Below are positions 37,448-50,555 of a DNA stretch of 64,000 bases, piece after piece. Both the position numbers and the translations under genes were made by a program. Each line of letters begins with the position of its first letter. Positions within the stretch are counted from its first letter, which is position 1. The notes beneath the pieces were generated by a model. The model worked only from the letters and a program-made list of their open reading frames with translations. It did no database searches and was not told the DNA's origin. Origin of the DNA: DASZUK01 sp963745595 (GTDB lineage Bacteria; Actinomycetota; Acidimicrobiia; Acidimicrobiales; RAAP-2); contig CAVUYB010000015.1 in NCBI GenBank assembly GCA_963745595.1, positions 186,001 through 250,000 of the forward strand, read 5' to 3'.

Positions 37448-37487
37448 CGTCCGGTCCTGTGCCCCACAGCTTCCGGGTCAGCGGGCC

Positions 37488-37510
37488 GCTGGCGCGCGGC
37501 GCGCGCCAGC
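37488..37510. repeat. Perfect GC hairpin between divergent purF and the PHP gene
   Basis: GCTGGCGCGC pairs with GCGCGCCAGC around a 3-nt loop, about 40 nt before the purF start. It could lie in the purF leader or act as a boundary element; the sequence does not decide. Confidence 0.5.
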
Positions 37511-37590
37511 CCGCGGACCCCTCGTCGTTTCGGGCTCAGTCTCCCACAGCCGGTGGCCCGGGCGACACTCGCCGGTAACCTCGGGGCCCG

Positions 37591-38433
37591 ATGATCGACC
37601 TCCACACCCACTCCACCTGCTCCGACGGGACCGACCCGCCGGAACGGATCCCCGAGCTGGCCGCGGCCGCCGGGTGCACCGCGGTCGCTCTCACCGACCA
37701 CGACACGCTCGTCGGGCTCGACGCCGCCCGTCGGCGGGCCGACGCGGTCGGTGTCGACCTCGTGCCCGGCTGCGAGGTCTCGTGCGCGTTCCGGGGCACG
37801 AGCGCCCACGTCCTCGTCTACTTCGTCGAGGACGGCGACGGTCCGCTCCAGGACGAGCTGGCCCGCCTGCGCGAAGACCGGGTCGGCCGGAACCGGCGGC
37901 TCGTCGCCCGCCTGCAGGAGCTCGGCATCCCGATCACCTACGACGAGGTCGTCGCCGAGGCGGCCGGCGAGGCCAGCGTCGGACGGCCGCACATCGCGGC
38001 CGTCCTCGTCCGGCTCGGCGCGGCCGAGTCGGTGCCCGACGCGTTCGACCGCTGGCTGGCCAGCGGCCGGCCGGCCCACGTGCCGAAGGCCCGGCTGACG
38101 CCGGCCGACGCGGCCGCCCTGGCCCGCGGCTCCGGCGGCGTCGCCGTGCTCGCCCATCCACTCACCCTCGGCCTCGGGCCGACCGAGCTGGCCGGGGCAG
38201 TGGCCGAGCTGGCCGAGGCCGGCTTCGCGGGCATCGAGGCCGTTTACGGCCGGTACCGCCCCGACGAGCGGGTCGCCCTGGCCCAACTGGCCCAGCGGCA
38301 CGGGCTCGTCGCCACCGGCGGGTCCGACTACCACGGCACCGTCAAGGCCGACCTCGCCATCGGCACCGGCCAGGGGGACCTGCACGTCCCGGACGACGTC
38401 GTCGAGGCGCTGGCCGCCCGCCGTCCCGGCTGA
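37591..38433 (+). CDS. PHP-domain phosphoesterase (YciV/RNase AM-like)
   Basis: The 280-residue protein opens with MIDLHTHSTCSDGTDPPERI, a PHP metal-binding start. It continues with AVALTDHDTLVGLDAARRRA, GVDLVPGCEVSC, VAVLAHPLTLG and LVATGGSDYHGTVK, covering the usual histidine/aspartate ligands. Family members hydrolyse 3',5'-nucleoside bisphosphates or trim RNA 5' ends. The ATG has TAACCT 9 nt upstream and no ribosome site, so it is likely leaderless. It lies divergently between purF and purL. Confidence 0.88.
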   Translation: MIDLHTHSTCSDGTDPPERIPELAAAAGCTAVALTDHDTLVGLDAARRRADAVGVDLVPGCEVSCAFRGTSAHVLVYFVEDGDGPLQDELARLREDRVGRNRRLVARLQELGIPITYDEVVAEAAGEASVGRPHIAAVLVRLGAAESVPDAFDRWLASGRPAHVPKARLTPADAAALARGSGGVAVLAHPLTLGLGPTELAGAVAELAEAGFAGIEAVYGRYRPDERVALAQLAQRHGLVATGGSDYHGTVKADLAIGTGQGDLHVPDDVVEALAARRPG

Positions 38434-38458
38434 CCCGGCTGACCCGGCGCCCGAACGG

Positions 38459-40818
<2,360 letters not shown>

Positions 40819-41145
40819 CGTCGGACACCGTAGCGGCGACACCCGCGGTCACGAGCGACCGGGATATCGCCGTTCGCCAATCATCGCACTGTCGGACGAG
40901 CGCCGCCGCACCGGAAAACACGCCGTATGTTCCTTATGGAAAGACCAGTCTCACCGAATCCACCGGTGACCACCATTGGCAAACGGACGCGGTTGCGAAC
41001 CGGTTGCCGGTCGAAAGAAAAGCGAATGGCGCCGGCGGCCTCCTGGCCCTTTTCTGACGCAATGTTTGTCGTCCTCGGAAAAAATTCTGCCGAATACATT
41101 GCGAATTGCTTTGTGTTCGACCCATCTATGAGCGACAATAACGTC
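40819..41145. other. Divergent region upstream of purL and an unknown gene
   Basis: About 330 bases contain the purL -10 (40832-40827) and an AT-rich stretch (about 41050-41145) before the plus-strand gene. GACAAT near 41134 is a candidate -10 for that gene. The open frame that starts at 40927 has no coding character before 41128. Confidence 0.4.
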
Positions 41146-41571
41146 ATGGCTAGTACCAAGACCAGAACCGCACGGCGAACGATGAGCGCCGAGCACAAGG
41201 CGGCCCTCGCCATGGGGCGAGAGGAGGGACTGGCGGTTCGGCGCTATCTAGAAGCGATCGAATCGGCCCGGCCCCGACGAGGACGGCGACGAACACCAGC
41301 CGCCGTACAGAAAAAGCTCGGCGCCATCGACGCCGAGCTGGCCGCCGCCGAGCCGCTGGCCCGTCTCCACCTTCTGCAGGAACGCAAGGATCTGCAGGCG
41401 GCATTGGAGAAGACATCGGGCATGCAAGACCTGACAAAGCTCGAAAAGGACTTCGTCAAGGTCGCCAAGGCCTACGGCGAGCGGAAGGGCCTCGACTACG
41501 TCACCTGGCGCGGCGCCGGCGTGAGCGCAGCCGTTCTCCAGCGAGCCGGCATCGTCCGCTCGCGCCCCTGA
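41146..41571 (+). CDS. Conserved actinobacterial protein of unknown function
   Basis: The 141-residue basic protein begins MASTKTRTARRTMSAEHKAA and continues with a helical REEGLAVRRYLEAIESARP, then RRTPAAVQKKLGAIDAELAA and LQERKDLQAALEKTS. The C-terminal part LEKDFVKVAKAYGERKGLDY and WRGAGVSAAVLQRAGI looks like a small helical nucleic-acid-binding fold. I recognise the type as a widespread actinobacterial hypothetical protein but know no function. The start could also be ATG 41128. Its basic tail and helix-turn-helix-like end suggest DNA or RNA binding, which is inference only. Confidence 0.7.
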   Translation: MASTKTRTARRTMSAEHKAALAMGREEGLAVRRYLEAIESARPRRGRRRTPAAVQKKLGAIDAELAAAEPLARLHLLQERKDLQAALEKTSGMQDLTKLEKDFVKVAKAYGERKGLDYVTWRGAGVSAAVLQRAGIVRSRP

Positions 41572-41579
41572 TCGTCGGC

Positions 41580-41611
41580 GGTCGTTCCGGCTTTCGGTCG
41601 TTCCGGCTTTC
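41580..41611. repeat. 16-bp tandem duplication
   Basis: GGTCGTTCCGGCTTTC occurs twice in tandem between the unknown protein gene and purQ, where the two genes converge. Confidence 0.8.
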
Positions 41612-41623
41612 GGTCGGTCGACG

Positions 41624-42304
41624 TCAGGCGGCCCGAGCCGTCATCGCCGAGTCGAGCAGCGCCCGCAGGAGCACGGCACCGTCACTCGACCCGAGGAGAT
41701 CGTTGACGGCCCGCTCCGGATGCGGCATAAGGCCGACGACATTGCCCGCGGCATTGCAGATACCGGCGATGTCGTCGACCGAGCCGTTCAGATTGTCGAC
41801 GTAGCGGAGCACCACCCGGTCCGCCGCGCGCAATTCGGCCAGGACAGCCGGGTCACAGACGTAGCTCCCCAAGAAGTGATTGATCGGGATCCGCAGCTCC
41901 GTCCCGACCGCGATGCCACCGGTCAATACCGAGGAACCGGAAGCCACCTCCAGGCGCACCGTCGTGCACAAGAAGCGCAGGTTCCGGTTCTTCTGCAAGG
42001 CGCCGGGCAGGAGCCCGGCCTCCGTCAGCACCTGGAAGCCGTTGCAGATACCGACGACCGGCCCACCGTCGGCCGCGAAACGGGCGACCGCGCCCATCAC
42101 CGGGGAGAAGCGAGCCAGCGCGCCCGGCCGCAGGTAGTCGCCGTGGGCGAAACCGCCCGGCAACACGATCGCGTCCACGCCGGGTAGCTCCTCCTGACCG
42201 TGCCAGACCAGCTCGGCCCGGCCGCCCAGCTGGTCGACCGCCAGCGCGGTGTCGTGCTCGCAGTTCGTCCCCGGGAACACGACCACCCCGACCCGGGCGC
42301 CCAT
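41624..42304 (-). CDS. purQ: FGAM synthase glutaminase subunit
   Basis: This 226-residue class I glutaminase supplies ammonia to PurL. The start RVGVVVFPGTNCEHDTALAV, the nucleophile elbow GPVVGICNGFQVLTEAGLLP with Cys, and the late GLMPHPERAVNDLLG with the His/Glu of the triad are present. The ATG overlaps the purS stop by one base (TGATG). Confidence 0.95.
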   Translation of the reverse strand: MGARVGVVVFPGTNCEHDTALAVDQLGGRAELVWHGQEELPGVDAIVLPGGFAHGDYLRPGALARFSPVMGAVARFAADGGPVVGICNGFQVLTEAGLLPGALQKNRNLRFLCTTVRLEVASGSSVLTGGIAVGTELRIPINHFLGSYVCDPAVLAELRAADRVVLRYVDNLNGSVDDIAGICNAAGNVVGLMPHPERAVNDLLGSSDGAVLLRALLDSAMTARAA

Positions 42305-42558
42305 CAGGGGAGGGCCTCGAGGTCGACGGACGTCTCCTCGATGACCGGGTTCGCCAGCAGCCGATCGGCCATCTCCGACACCCGGGCCCGGGCGGCCACC
42401 TCGTCGGCCGCGTCCAGCTCGAAGCGGAACGCCCGGCCGGCTCGGACCCGGTGGACCTCGTCGAAGCCGAGCGCCGGCAGAGCCCGTTCGATCGTCGCGC
42501 CCTCCGGGTCGGCGATGCCCGGACGCAGCCGGACCTCGACGCGTGCGGCGAACCTCAT
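42304..42558 (-). CDS. purS: FGAM synthase subunit PurS
   Basis: This 84-residue subunit bridges PurL and PurQ. The sequence RFAARVEVRLRPGIADPEGA, IERALPALGFDEVHRVRAGR and a C-terminal ANPVIEETSVDLE are typical. It overlaps purC by ATGA and purQ by one base. Confidence 0.93.
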   Translation of the reverse strand: MRFAARVEVRLRPGIADPEGATIERALPALGFDEVHRVRAGRAFRFELDAADEVAARARVSEMADRLLANPVIEETSVDLEALP

Positions 42559-43505
42559 TTCGCCGCACCGTACCAGTCGGCCAGCCGACGGCCGGCCACC
42601 CGTTCGTAGGCAGCCCGGTAGCGCTCGGCCGTCGCCCGGACGACGTCCGGCGGCAGCGGGGGCGGGGGCGGCCGCTTGTCCCAGTCGCCGGCCGACGCCC
42701 AGTCGCGCAATGGCTGCTTGTCGTACGCCGGCGGCGTCTGGCCGGGGACGATCTGGTCGGCCGGCCACAGCCGCGACGAGTCCGGCGTGACGACCTCGTC
42801 GCACAGGCTGAGGACACCGTCGACGTACCCGAGCTCGAACTTGGTGTCGGCCAGCACGAACCCGGCGGCTGCGGCCCGTTCGGCCGCCCGCCGGAAGAGC
42901 GCCAGCGACAGCTCCCGGGCGGTCGTCGCCGCGTCGAGGCCGACGAGGTCGACCGCGGCGTCGAACCCGATATTGAGGTCGTGGCCCGCCTCGGCCTTCG
43001 TCGACGGCGTGAAGATCGGCTCCGGGAACCGGTCGGCCAGCTGCAGGCCGGCCGGCATCGGCGTCCCGTGGACGGTGCCGCTGGCCGCGTACTCGTCGTA
43101 CGCCTGGCCGGCCAGGCGGCCGCGGACGATGCACTCGAGCAGGAGCATCGCCGCCCGCCGCACGAGCAGCGCCCGGCCCGCCCACCACGGCTCCGGCCCC
43201 ACCGACGTCGACAGCCCCCCGGCCGGGGCCGGCGGCACAGCGTCGGATGGCGCCGGCAGCGCGGCGGCCGCGGGCACGCGGGCGACGATCTCGGCCGGAT
43301 CGGCCGTGACGATGCTGCTCGGGGCCAGGTCGGCCAGCTCCTCGTTCCAGAATGCGGTCATCGCCGTCAGCACGCGGCCCTTGTCCGGGATCGGCTCGGC
43401 GAAGATCACGTCGTACGCGCTGATCCGGTCCGACGTCACCATCAGCAGGAGCCCGTCGCCGGCGTCGTAGAGCTCCCGGACCTTGCCCGAGTGGACCAGC
43501 TTCAC
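42555..43505 (-). CDS. purC: SAICAR synthase
   Basis: This 316-residue enzyme joins aspartate to CAIR. Conserved motifs are VHSGKVRELYDAGDGLLLMV, TSDRISAYDVIFAEPIPDKG, FTPSTKAEAGHDLNIGFDA, LADTKFELG and LCDEVVTPDSSRLWPADQ. An Ala/Pro-rich insertion of about 25 residues lies near position 80-105. It overlaps purB and purS by 4 bp each. Confidence 0.95.
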   Translation of the reverse strand: MKLVHSGKVRELYDAGDGLLLMVTSDRISAYDVIFAEPIPDKGRVLTAMTAFWNEELADLAPSSIVTADPAEIVARVPAAAALPAPSDAVPPAPAGGLSTSVGPEPWWAGRALLVRRAAMLLLECIVRGRLAGQAYDEYAASGTVHGTPMPAGLQLADRFPEPIFTPSTKAEAGHDLNIGFDAAVDLVGLDAATTARELSLALFRRAAERAAAAGFVLADTKFELGYVDGVLSLCDEVVTPDSSRLWPADQIVPGQTPPAYDKQPLRDWASAGDWDKRPPPPPLPPDVVRATAERYRAAYERVAGRRLADWYGAAK

Positions 43506-44824
43506 CGGGTCGGGCCGTCGTCGATGGCGGCCAGCGCGTCGAGGAAGCGGCCGCGGTGCGCGAGGTACCGCTCGAGGTCGAACGCCGCGTCGAGGTCGCG
43601 CTCGGACAGCGTCACGTCCGGGTCGTCGGCGAGCACCTGGCGGAGGTGGCGGCGGTCCGTCCAGGCCTGCCGGGCGTCACGCTGGACGATCCGGTACGCC
43701 TCGTCGCGGCCGAGCCCGGACCCGACGAGGGCGAGCAGGACGGACTGGCTGAACACGAGCCCGAGGGACCCCTCGGTCAGGTTGGCGAGCGCCCGCTCGG
43801 CGTGGACGACGAGGCCGGACACCAGCCCGGTCGTCTTGCGGAGCATGTAGCACGTCAGCAGCGACGCGTCGGGCAGGACGACCCGCTCGACGGAGCTGTG
43901 GGAGATGTCTCGCTCGTGCCACAACGCGACGTCCTCGAGGCCGGCGCCGGCGTAGCCGCGCAGGACGCGGGCCAGCCCGGTCAACCGCTCCGACAGGATC
44001 GGGTTCCGCTTGTGCGGCATCGCCGAGCTGCCCTTCTGACCGACGCCGAACGGCTCCTCGGCCTCGCCGACCTCGCTGCGGGCCAGGTGGCGGACCTCGG
44101 TGGCGATCAGCTCGATCGTCGCCCCGACCGACGCGCAGGCGTAGAGGTACTCGGCGTGCCGGTCCCGGGCGATGACCTGCGTCGCCGGTACCGGCCGGAG
44201 ACCGAGGGCCCCGCAGACGTGGGCCTCGACCGCCGGGTCGACGTTCGAGTACGTGCCGACGGCGCCGGACAGCTTGCCGACGGCGATCCGGTGGCGCGCC
44301 GCCCGGAGCCGCTGGCGGTCCCGATCGGCCTGCAGCGCCCAGAGGGCGAACTTGGCGCCGAACGTCGTCGGCTCGGCGTGCATGCCGTGCGTCCGACCGG
44401 TCACCGGCACGTCGATCAGCGCTTCGGCCCGGCCGCGCAGGGCGGCAACGAGCTCGTCGGACGCGGCCAGCAGCAGGTCGGCGGCGCGGGTCAGCGTGGC
44501 GCACTGGGCGGTGTCGACGACGTCCGACGACGTCAGCCCGAAGTGGACCCACGACCCCTCCGGCCGACCGATCCGGTCCTGGACGACGTCGACGAAGGCC
44601 GCGACGTCGTGGTCGGTGACGCGCTCACGCTCGTCGACGTCGGCGACGAACGCCGCGTCGACCTTCGGGGCCCGGGCCCGGACGGCCGCCGCGTCGGCGG
44701 CCGGCACGACGCCCACCGCGGCCTGGCCCTCGACCGCCAGCAGCTCGACCTCCAGCCACATCGCCATGCGGGCCTCGTCGCCGAAGATCGCGGCCATGTC
44801 CGCCGGGCTGTACCGCCGGATCAT
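43502..44824 (-). CDS. purB: Adenylosuccinate lyase
   Basis: This 440-residue fumarase/aspartase superfamily enzyme removes fumarate from SAICAR and adenylosuccinate. It shows WVHFGLTSSDVVDTAQCATL, VTGRTHGMHAEPTTFGAKFA with the catalytic His, and the signature GSSAMPHKRNPILSERLTGL. The ATG follows AGAGAG. It is followed by purC with ATGA overlap. Confidence 0.95.
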   Translation of the reverse strand: MIRRYSPADMAAIFGDEARMAMWLEVELLAVEGQAAVGVVPAADAAAVRARAPKVDAAFVADVDERERVTDHDVAAFVDVVQDRIGRPEGSWVHFGLTSSDVVDTAQCATLTRAADLLLAASDELVAALRGRAEALIDVPVTGRTHGMHAEPTTFGAKFALWALQADRDRQRLRAARHRIAVGKLSGAVGTYSNVDPAVEAHVCGALGLRPVPATQVIARDRHAEYLYACASVGATIELIATEVRHLARSEVGEAEEPFGVGQKGSSAMPHKRNPILSERLTGLARVLRGYAGAGLEDVALWHERDISHSSVERVVLPDASLLTCYMLRKTTGLVSGLVVHAERALANLTEGSLGLVFSQSVLLALVGSGLGRDEAYRIVQRDARQAWTDRRHLRQVLADDPDVTLSERDLDAAFDLERYLAHRGRFLDALAAIDDGPTR

Positions 44825-44849
44825 CGGGCTCTCTGGATCGTCGATGGCC

Positions 44850-44897
44850 GGATCATCGAACCGCCCCCGTTCTCGACCGTCGGATCATCGAACCGCC
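44850..44897. repeat. Short direct repeat between purB and purD
   Basis: GGATCATCGAACCGCC occurs at 44850-44865 and at 44882-44897. The second copy overlaps the last codons of purD. Confidence 0.7.
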
Positions 44898-46201
44898 TCC
44901 GTGGGCACGGTCATCGCGCCCGCCGCTTGCTCGGCGATGTCGCGCCGGTAGTGAACGCCGTCCCAGCTGATCCGCCCGGCCGCCTCGTAAGCGGTCTGCC
45001 GGGCGCCGGCCACGGTCGGCCCCCGTCCCGTCACCGCAAGCACCCGGCCGCCGGCGGTCACGAACGGTCCATCGGCCGCCGGTCGGGCGGTGCCGGCGTG
45101 AAACACCATCGCCCCGTTCACCGGATCGGCCAGCTGCCCGTTCGGCCCGAGCCCGTCGATGCGGTCGCCGGACCTCGGCGCGGCCGGGTAGCCGGCGGTC
45201 GCCATCACGACGCACACCGCGGCGTCGTCGGTGACGTCCGGCTGTCCGTCGCAGGTATCGGCCAGGTTGCCGTCGGCCACCGCCATCAGGAGCTCGACCG
45301 GGTCGTCGACCAGCCGGGACAGGACGACCTGGGTCTCAGGATCGCCGAACCGGACGTTGTACTCGAGCACCTTCGGGCCGTCCGGCGTCAGCATCAGCCC
45401 GGCGTACAGCACGCCGCGGTAGTCGATGCCCCGCGACCGCAGGGCGGCGACGAGCGGCTCGACCGCCCCGAAGACGAGCTCGTCGACCAGGCCGTCGTCG
45501 ATGTCGGGCACCGGCGAGTACGCGCCCATGCCGCCGGTGTTCGGTCCCGTGTCGCCGTCGCCCGCCCGCTTGAAGTCCTGCGCCGGGGCCAGCGGGACGA
45601 CTCGCCGGCCGTCGCAGAGGACGAGCAGCGAGCACTCCGGCCCGGTCAGCCCCTCCTCGATGACCACCCGGCGGCCGGCCGGGCCGAAGCTGCCACCGCC
45701 GAGTTTGGCCGCGATGTCGGCCTCGGCCTCTTCAATGGTGCTCGCCACGAGCACGCCCTTGCCGGCGGCCAGCCCGTCGGTCTTGACGACCCACGGCCCG
45801 GGCAGCTCGCGCAGGAACCGGTGCGCGTCGTCGACCCGGTCGAACACGCCGAACCGGGCGGTCGGCACGCCGGCCTCGTCGAGCAGCTCCTTCATGAACG
45901 CCTTCGACCCCTCCAGCCGAGCCCCGTCGGCGCCGGGGCCGACGACCCGGCGACCGCGGGCCCGCAGCCGGTCGGCGAGACCGTCGACCAGCGGGACCTC
46001 CGGACCGACGACGACGAGGTCGGCCTCGATCTCCTCCGGCGGCGCCGGCGTCACGGTGATGCGGCGGCCCCCCGCCGTCTCGCCGGCCATGCCGGGGTTG
46101 CCGGGCGTGACGACGACGTCGGCCGTCCGGCCCAGCGCCCAGGCCAGCGCGTGCTCCCGGCCGCCGCTCCCGACGACACAGACGGTGGTCGACGAACCCA
46201 T
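44885..46201 (-). CDS. purD: Phosphoribosylamine-glycine ligase
   Basis: This 438-residue ATP-grasp enzyme makes GAR. It begins CVVGSGGREHALAWALGR and shows ALRSRGIDYRGVLYAGLMLT, VLEYNVRFGDPETQVVLSRL and the ATP-binding PGPWVVKTDGLAAGKGVLV. ATG 46201 is chosen over the open frame to 46279 because the conserved Rossmann start follows it directly. It lies between purA and purB on the same strand, about 100 bp from purA. Confidence 0.95.
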   Translation of the reverse strand: MGSSTTVCVVGSGGREHALAWALGRTADVVVTPGNPGMAGETAGGRRITVTPAPPEEIEADLVVVGPEVPLVDGLADRLRARGRRVVGPGADGARLEGSKAFMKELLDEAGVPTARFGVFDRVDDAHRFLRELPGPWVVKTDGLAAGKGVLVASTIEEAEADIAAKLGGGSFGPAGRRVVIEEGLTGPECSLLVLCDGRRVVPLAPAQDFKRAGDGDTGPNTGGMGAYSPVPDIDDGLVDELVFGAVEPLVAALRSRGIDYRGVLYAGLMLTPDGPKVLEYNVRFGDPETQVVLSRLVDDPVELLMAVADGNLADTCDGQPDVTDDAAVCVVMATAGYPAAPRSGDRIDGLGPNGQLADPVNGAMVFHAGTARPAADGPFVTAGGRVLAVTGRGPTVAGARQTAYEAAGRISWDGVHYRRDIAEQAAGAMTVPTEAVR

Positions 46202-46303
46202 CAGGCCATCACCACGGCCAGGCCCGGGGTCGGGGTCCCCGGGCGCTGGAGGAGCTCGGGGTGGGGGTTGGGGCCCCAAGCGGGCTGAGCAGCACAGTGG
46301 CCA

Positions 46304-47587
46304 TCAAGCAGTGGCAAACGACACGAACTGCTCGCGCCCGGGACCGACGCCGACGAGCCGGACGGGGACGCCGATCTGGTCAGCCAGGAAGGCGACGTAG
46401 TCGCGGGCGGCGGGCGGGAGATCGGCGCTGGAGGTGGCCGACGTCAGGTCGGTCCGCCAGCCCGGCAGCTCCTCGAAGACGGGGGTGACCTGATGGAACG
46501 TCGACTGGTGGTACGGCGGGTGGACGAACCGCTCACCGTCGGCCTCGTAGGCGACGCAGACCTTCACGGTCTCGAACGTGTCGAGGACGTCGAGCTTGGT
46601 CAGCGCGACCTCCGACAGCGAGTTGAGCCGGACGGCCTGGCGGGCCATCACCGCGTCGAACCAGCCGCAGCGGCGCCGGCGGCCGGTCACCGTGCCGAAC
46701 TCCCGGCCGCGGGTGACGAGCAGCTCTTCGAGGTCGCCGTCGAGCTCGGTCGGGAACGGCCCGGCGCCGACGCGGGTGACGTACGCCTTGGCGATGCCGA
46801 TGACCCGGTCGATGTCGCGCGGGCCGAGGCCGGTGCCGGTGCACGCGCCGCCGGCGACCGGGTTCGACGACGTCACGAACGGGTACGTCCCGTGGTCGAG
46901 GTCGAGGAACGTCGCCTGCGCGCCCTCCATGAGGACGTTGCGGCCGGCGTCGAGCGCGTCGTGGATCAGCCCGACCGTGTCGCCGACCATCGGGGCGATC
47001 CGCGGCGCGTACTCGTCGAGGTACCGGCCGGCGATCTCCTCGGCGTCGAGCGGCAGCCGGTTGTAGACCTTGGCGAGGACCGCGTTCTTCTCCTTCAGGA
47101 CGACGTCGAGCTTCTGCCGGAAGATCTTCGGGTCGAGCAGGTCCTGGACGCGCAGCCCGACCCGGGCGGCTTTGTCGGCGTAGGCCGGGCCGATCCCCCG
47201 CTTGGTCGTGCCGAGCGAGTTCTTGCCGAGGTACCGCTCCGTCACCCGGTCGAGCTCCTGGTGGTACGGCATGATCAGGTGGGCGTTGCCGCTGACGACG
47301 AGCCGGCTCGGGTCGACGCCCTTGGCCGCCAGCATGTCGACCTCGGCCAGCAGCGTCGACGGCTCGACGACGACGCCGTTGCCGATGACCGGCGTGATGT
47401 GCGGATAGAGGATCCCGCTCGGGCACAGCTGGAGGGCGAACGACTCACCGTCGACGACGATCGTGTGACCGGCGTTGTGGCCGCCCTGGTAACGGACCAC
47501 CAGGTCCATCTCCGCGGCCAGCAGGTCCGTCAGCTTGCCCTTGCCTTCGTCGCCCCACTGGGTCCCGACGACCACGGTTGCCGGCAC
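46304..47587 (-). CDS. purA: Adenylosuccinate synthetase
   Basis: This 427-residue enzyme makes adenylosuccinate from IMP and aspartate with GTP. The P-loop-like TQWGDEGKGKLTDLLA, YQGGHNAGHTIVVDG, the IMP-site GTTKRGIGPAYADKAARVGL and the late TGRRRRCGWFDAVMARQAVR are intact. GTG 47587 follows a GGAGGAACG ribosome site. TAGAGT near 47622 may be the -10. Confidence 0.96.
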   Translation of the reverse strand: MPATVVVGTQWGDEGKGKLTDLLAAEMDLVVRYQGGHNAGHTIVVDGESFALQLCPSGILYPHITPVIGNGVVVEPSTLLAEVDMLAAKGVDPSRLVVSGNAHLIMPYHQELDRVTERYLGKNSLGTTKRGIGPAYADKAARVGLRVQDLLDPKIFRQKLDVVLKEKNAVLAKVYNRLPLDAEEIAGRYLDEYAPRIAPMVGDTVGLIHDALDAGRNVLMEGAQATFLDLDHGTYPFVTSSNPVAGGACTGTGLGPRDIDRVIGIAKAYVTRVGAGPFPTELDGDLEELLVTRGREFGTVTGRRRRCGWFDAVMARQAVRLNSLSEVALTKLDVLDTFETVKVCVAYEADGERFVHPPYHQSTFHQVTPVFEELPGWRTDLTSATSSADLPPAARDYVAFLADQIGVPVRLVGVGPGREQFVSFATA

Positions 47588-47626
47588 GACTCGTTCCTCC
47601 GTCCGTCCTACGGATTACGTCGCACT

Positions 47627-50116
<2,490 letters not shown>

Positions 50117-50120
50117 CAGC

Positions 50121-50555
50121 TCACCTCCCGGTCCGCGCCCGGCGGACCGGCACGTAGGGGATCGGGGACTGGTCGAGTGGGACGAGGTCCCGCCGGTAGA
50201 GGCGGTGGGTCTGCTCGACCGCGGCGCGGGCCTCGGCCCGGGCCTGGTCGAGCTCGGTCCGGAGCTGCGCGACCTCGGCTTCGAGGGCCATGACCTGGCG
50301 GACACCCTCGAGGTTGAGGCCGGCCGCGGTCAGGTCCTGGATCCGGCGGAGCCGGTCGAGGTCCTGCTCGGAGAAGCGGCGGCTGCCGCCGCTCGTCCGC
50401 GACGGGTCGAGCAGGCCCTTGCGCTCGTAGAGCCGGAGGGTCTGCGGGTGGACGCCGGCCAGCTCGGCGGCCACCGAGATGACGTAGACCGCCCGCGTCC
50501 CGGCCGCGCCACTGCCGGCGGGACCGGCCGGGTTGCCGTTGGTCGACGCGGCCAT
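50121..50555 (-). CDS. hspR: HspR heat-shock repressor (MerR family)
   Basis: The 144-residue regulator has a MerR-type winged helix: YVISVAAELAGVHPQTLRLY, ERKGLLDPSRTSGGSRRFSE and LRRIQDLTAAGLNLEGVRQV. A coiled coil follows (QLRTELDQARAEARAAVEQT). HspR represses the dnaK operon through HAIR operators with DnaK as co-repressor. The ATG overlaps the dnaJ stop by one base. Confidence 0.93.
   Translation of the reverse strand: MAASTNGNPAGPAGSGAAGTRAVYVISVAAELAGVHPQTLRLYERKGLLDPSRTSGGSRRFSEQDLDRLRRIQDLTAAGLNLEGVRQVMALEAEVAQLRTELDQARAEARAAVEQTHRLYRRDLVPLDQSPIPYVPVRRARTGR

Noticed and set aside
43556..46288. A 910-codon open frame opposite purB and purD
   Set aside because: Shadow of conserved minus-strand genes; no motif of its own.
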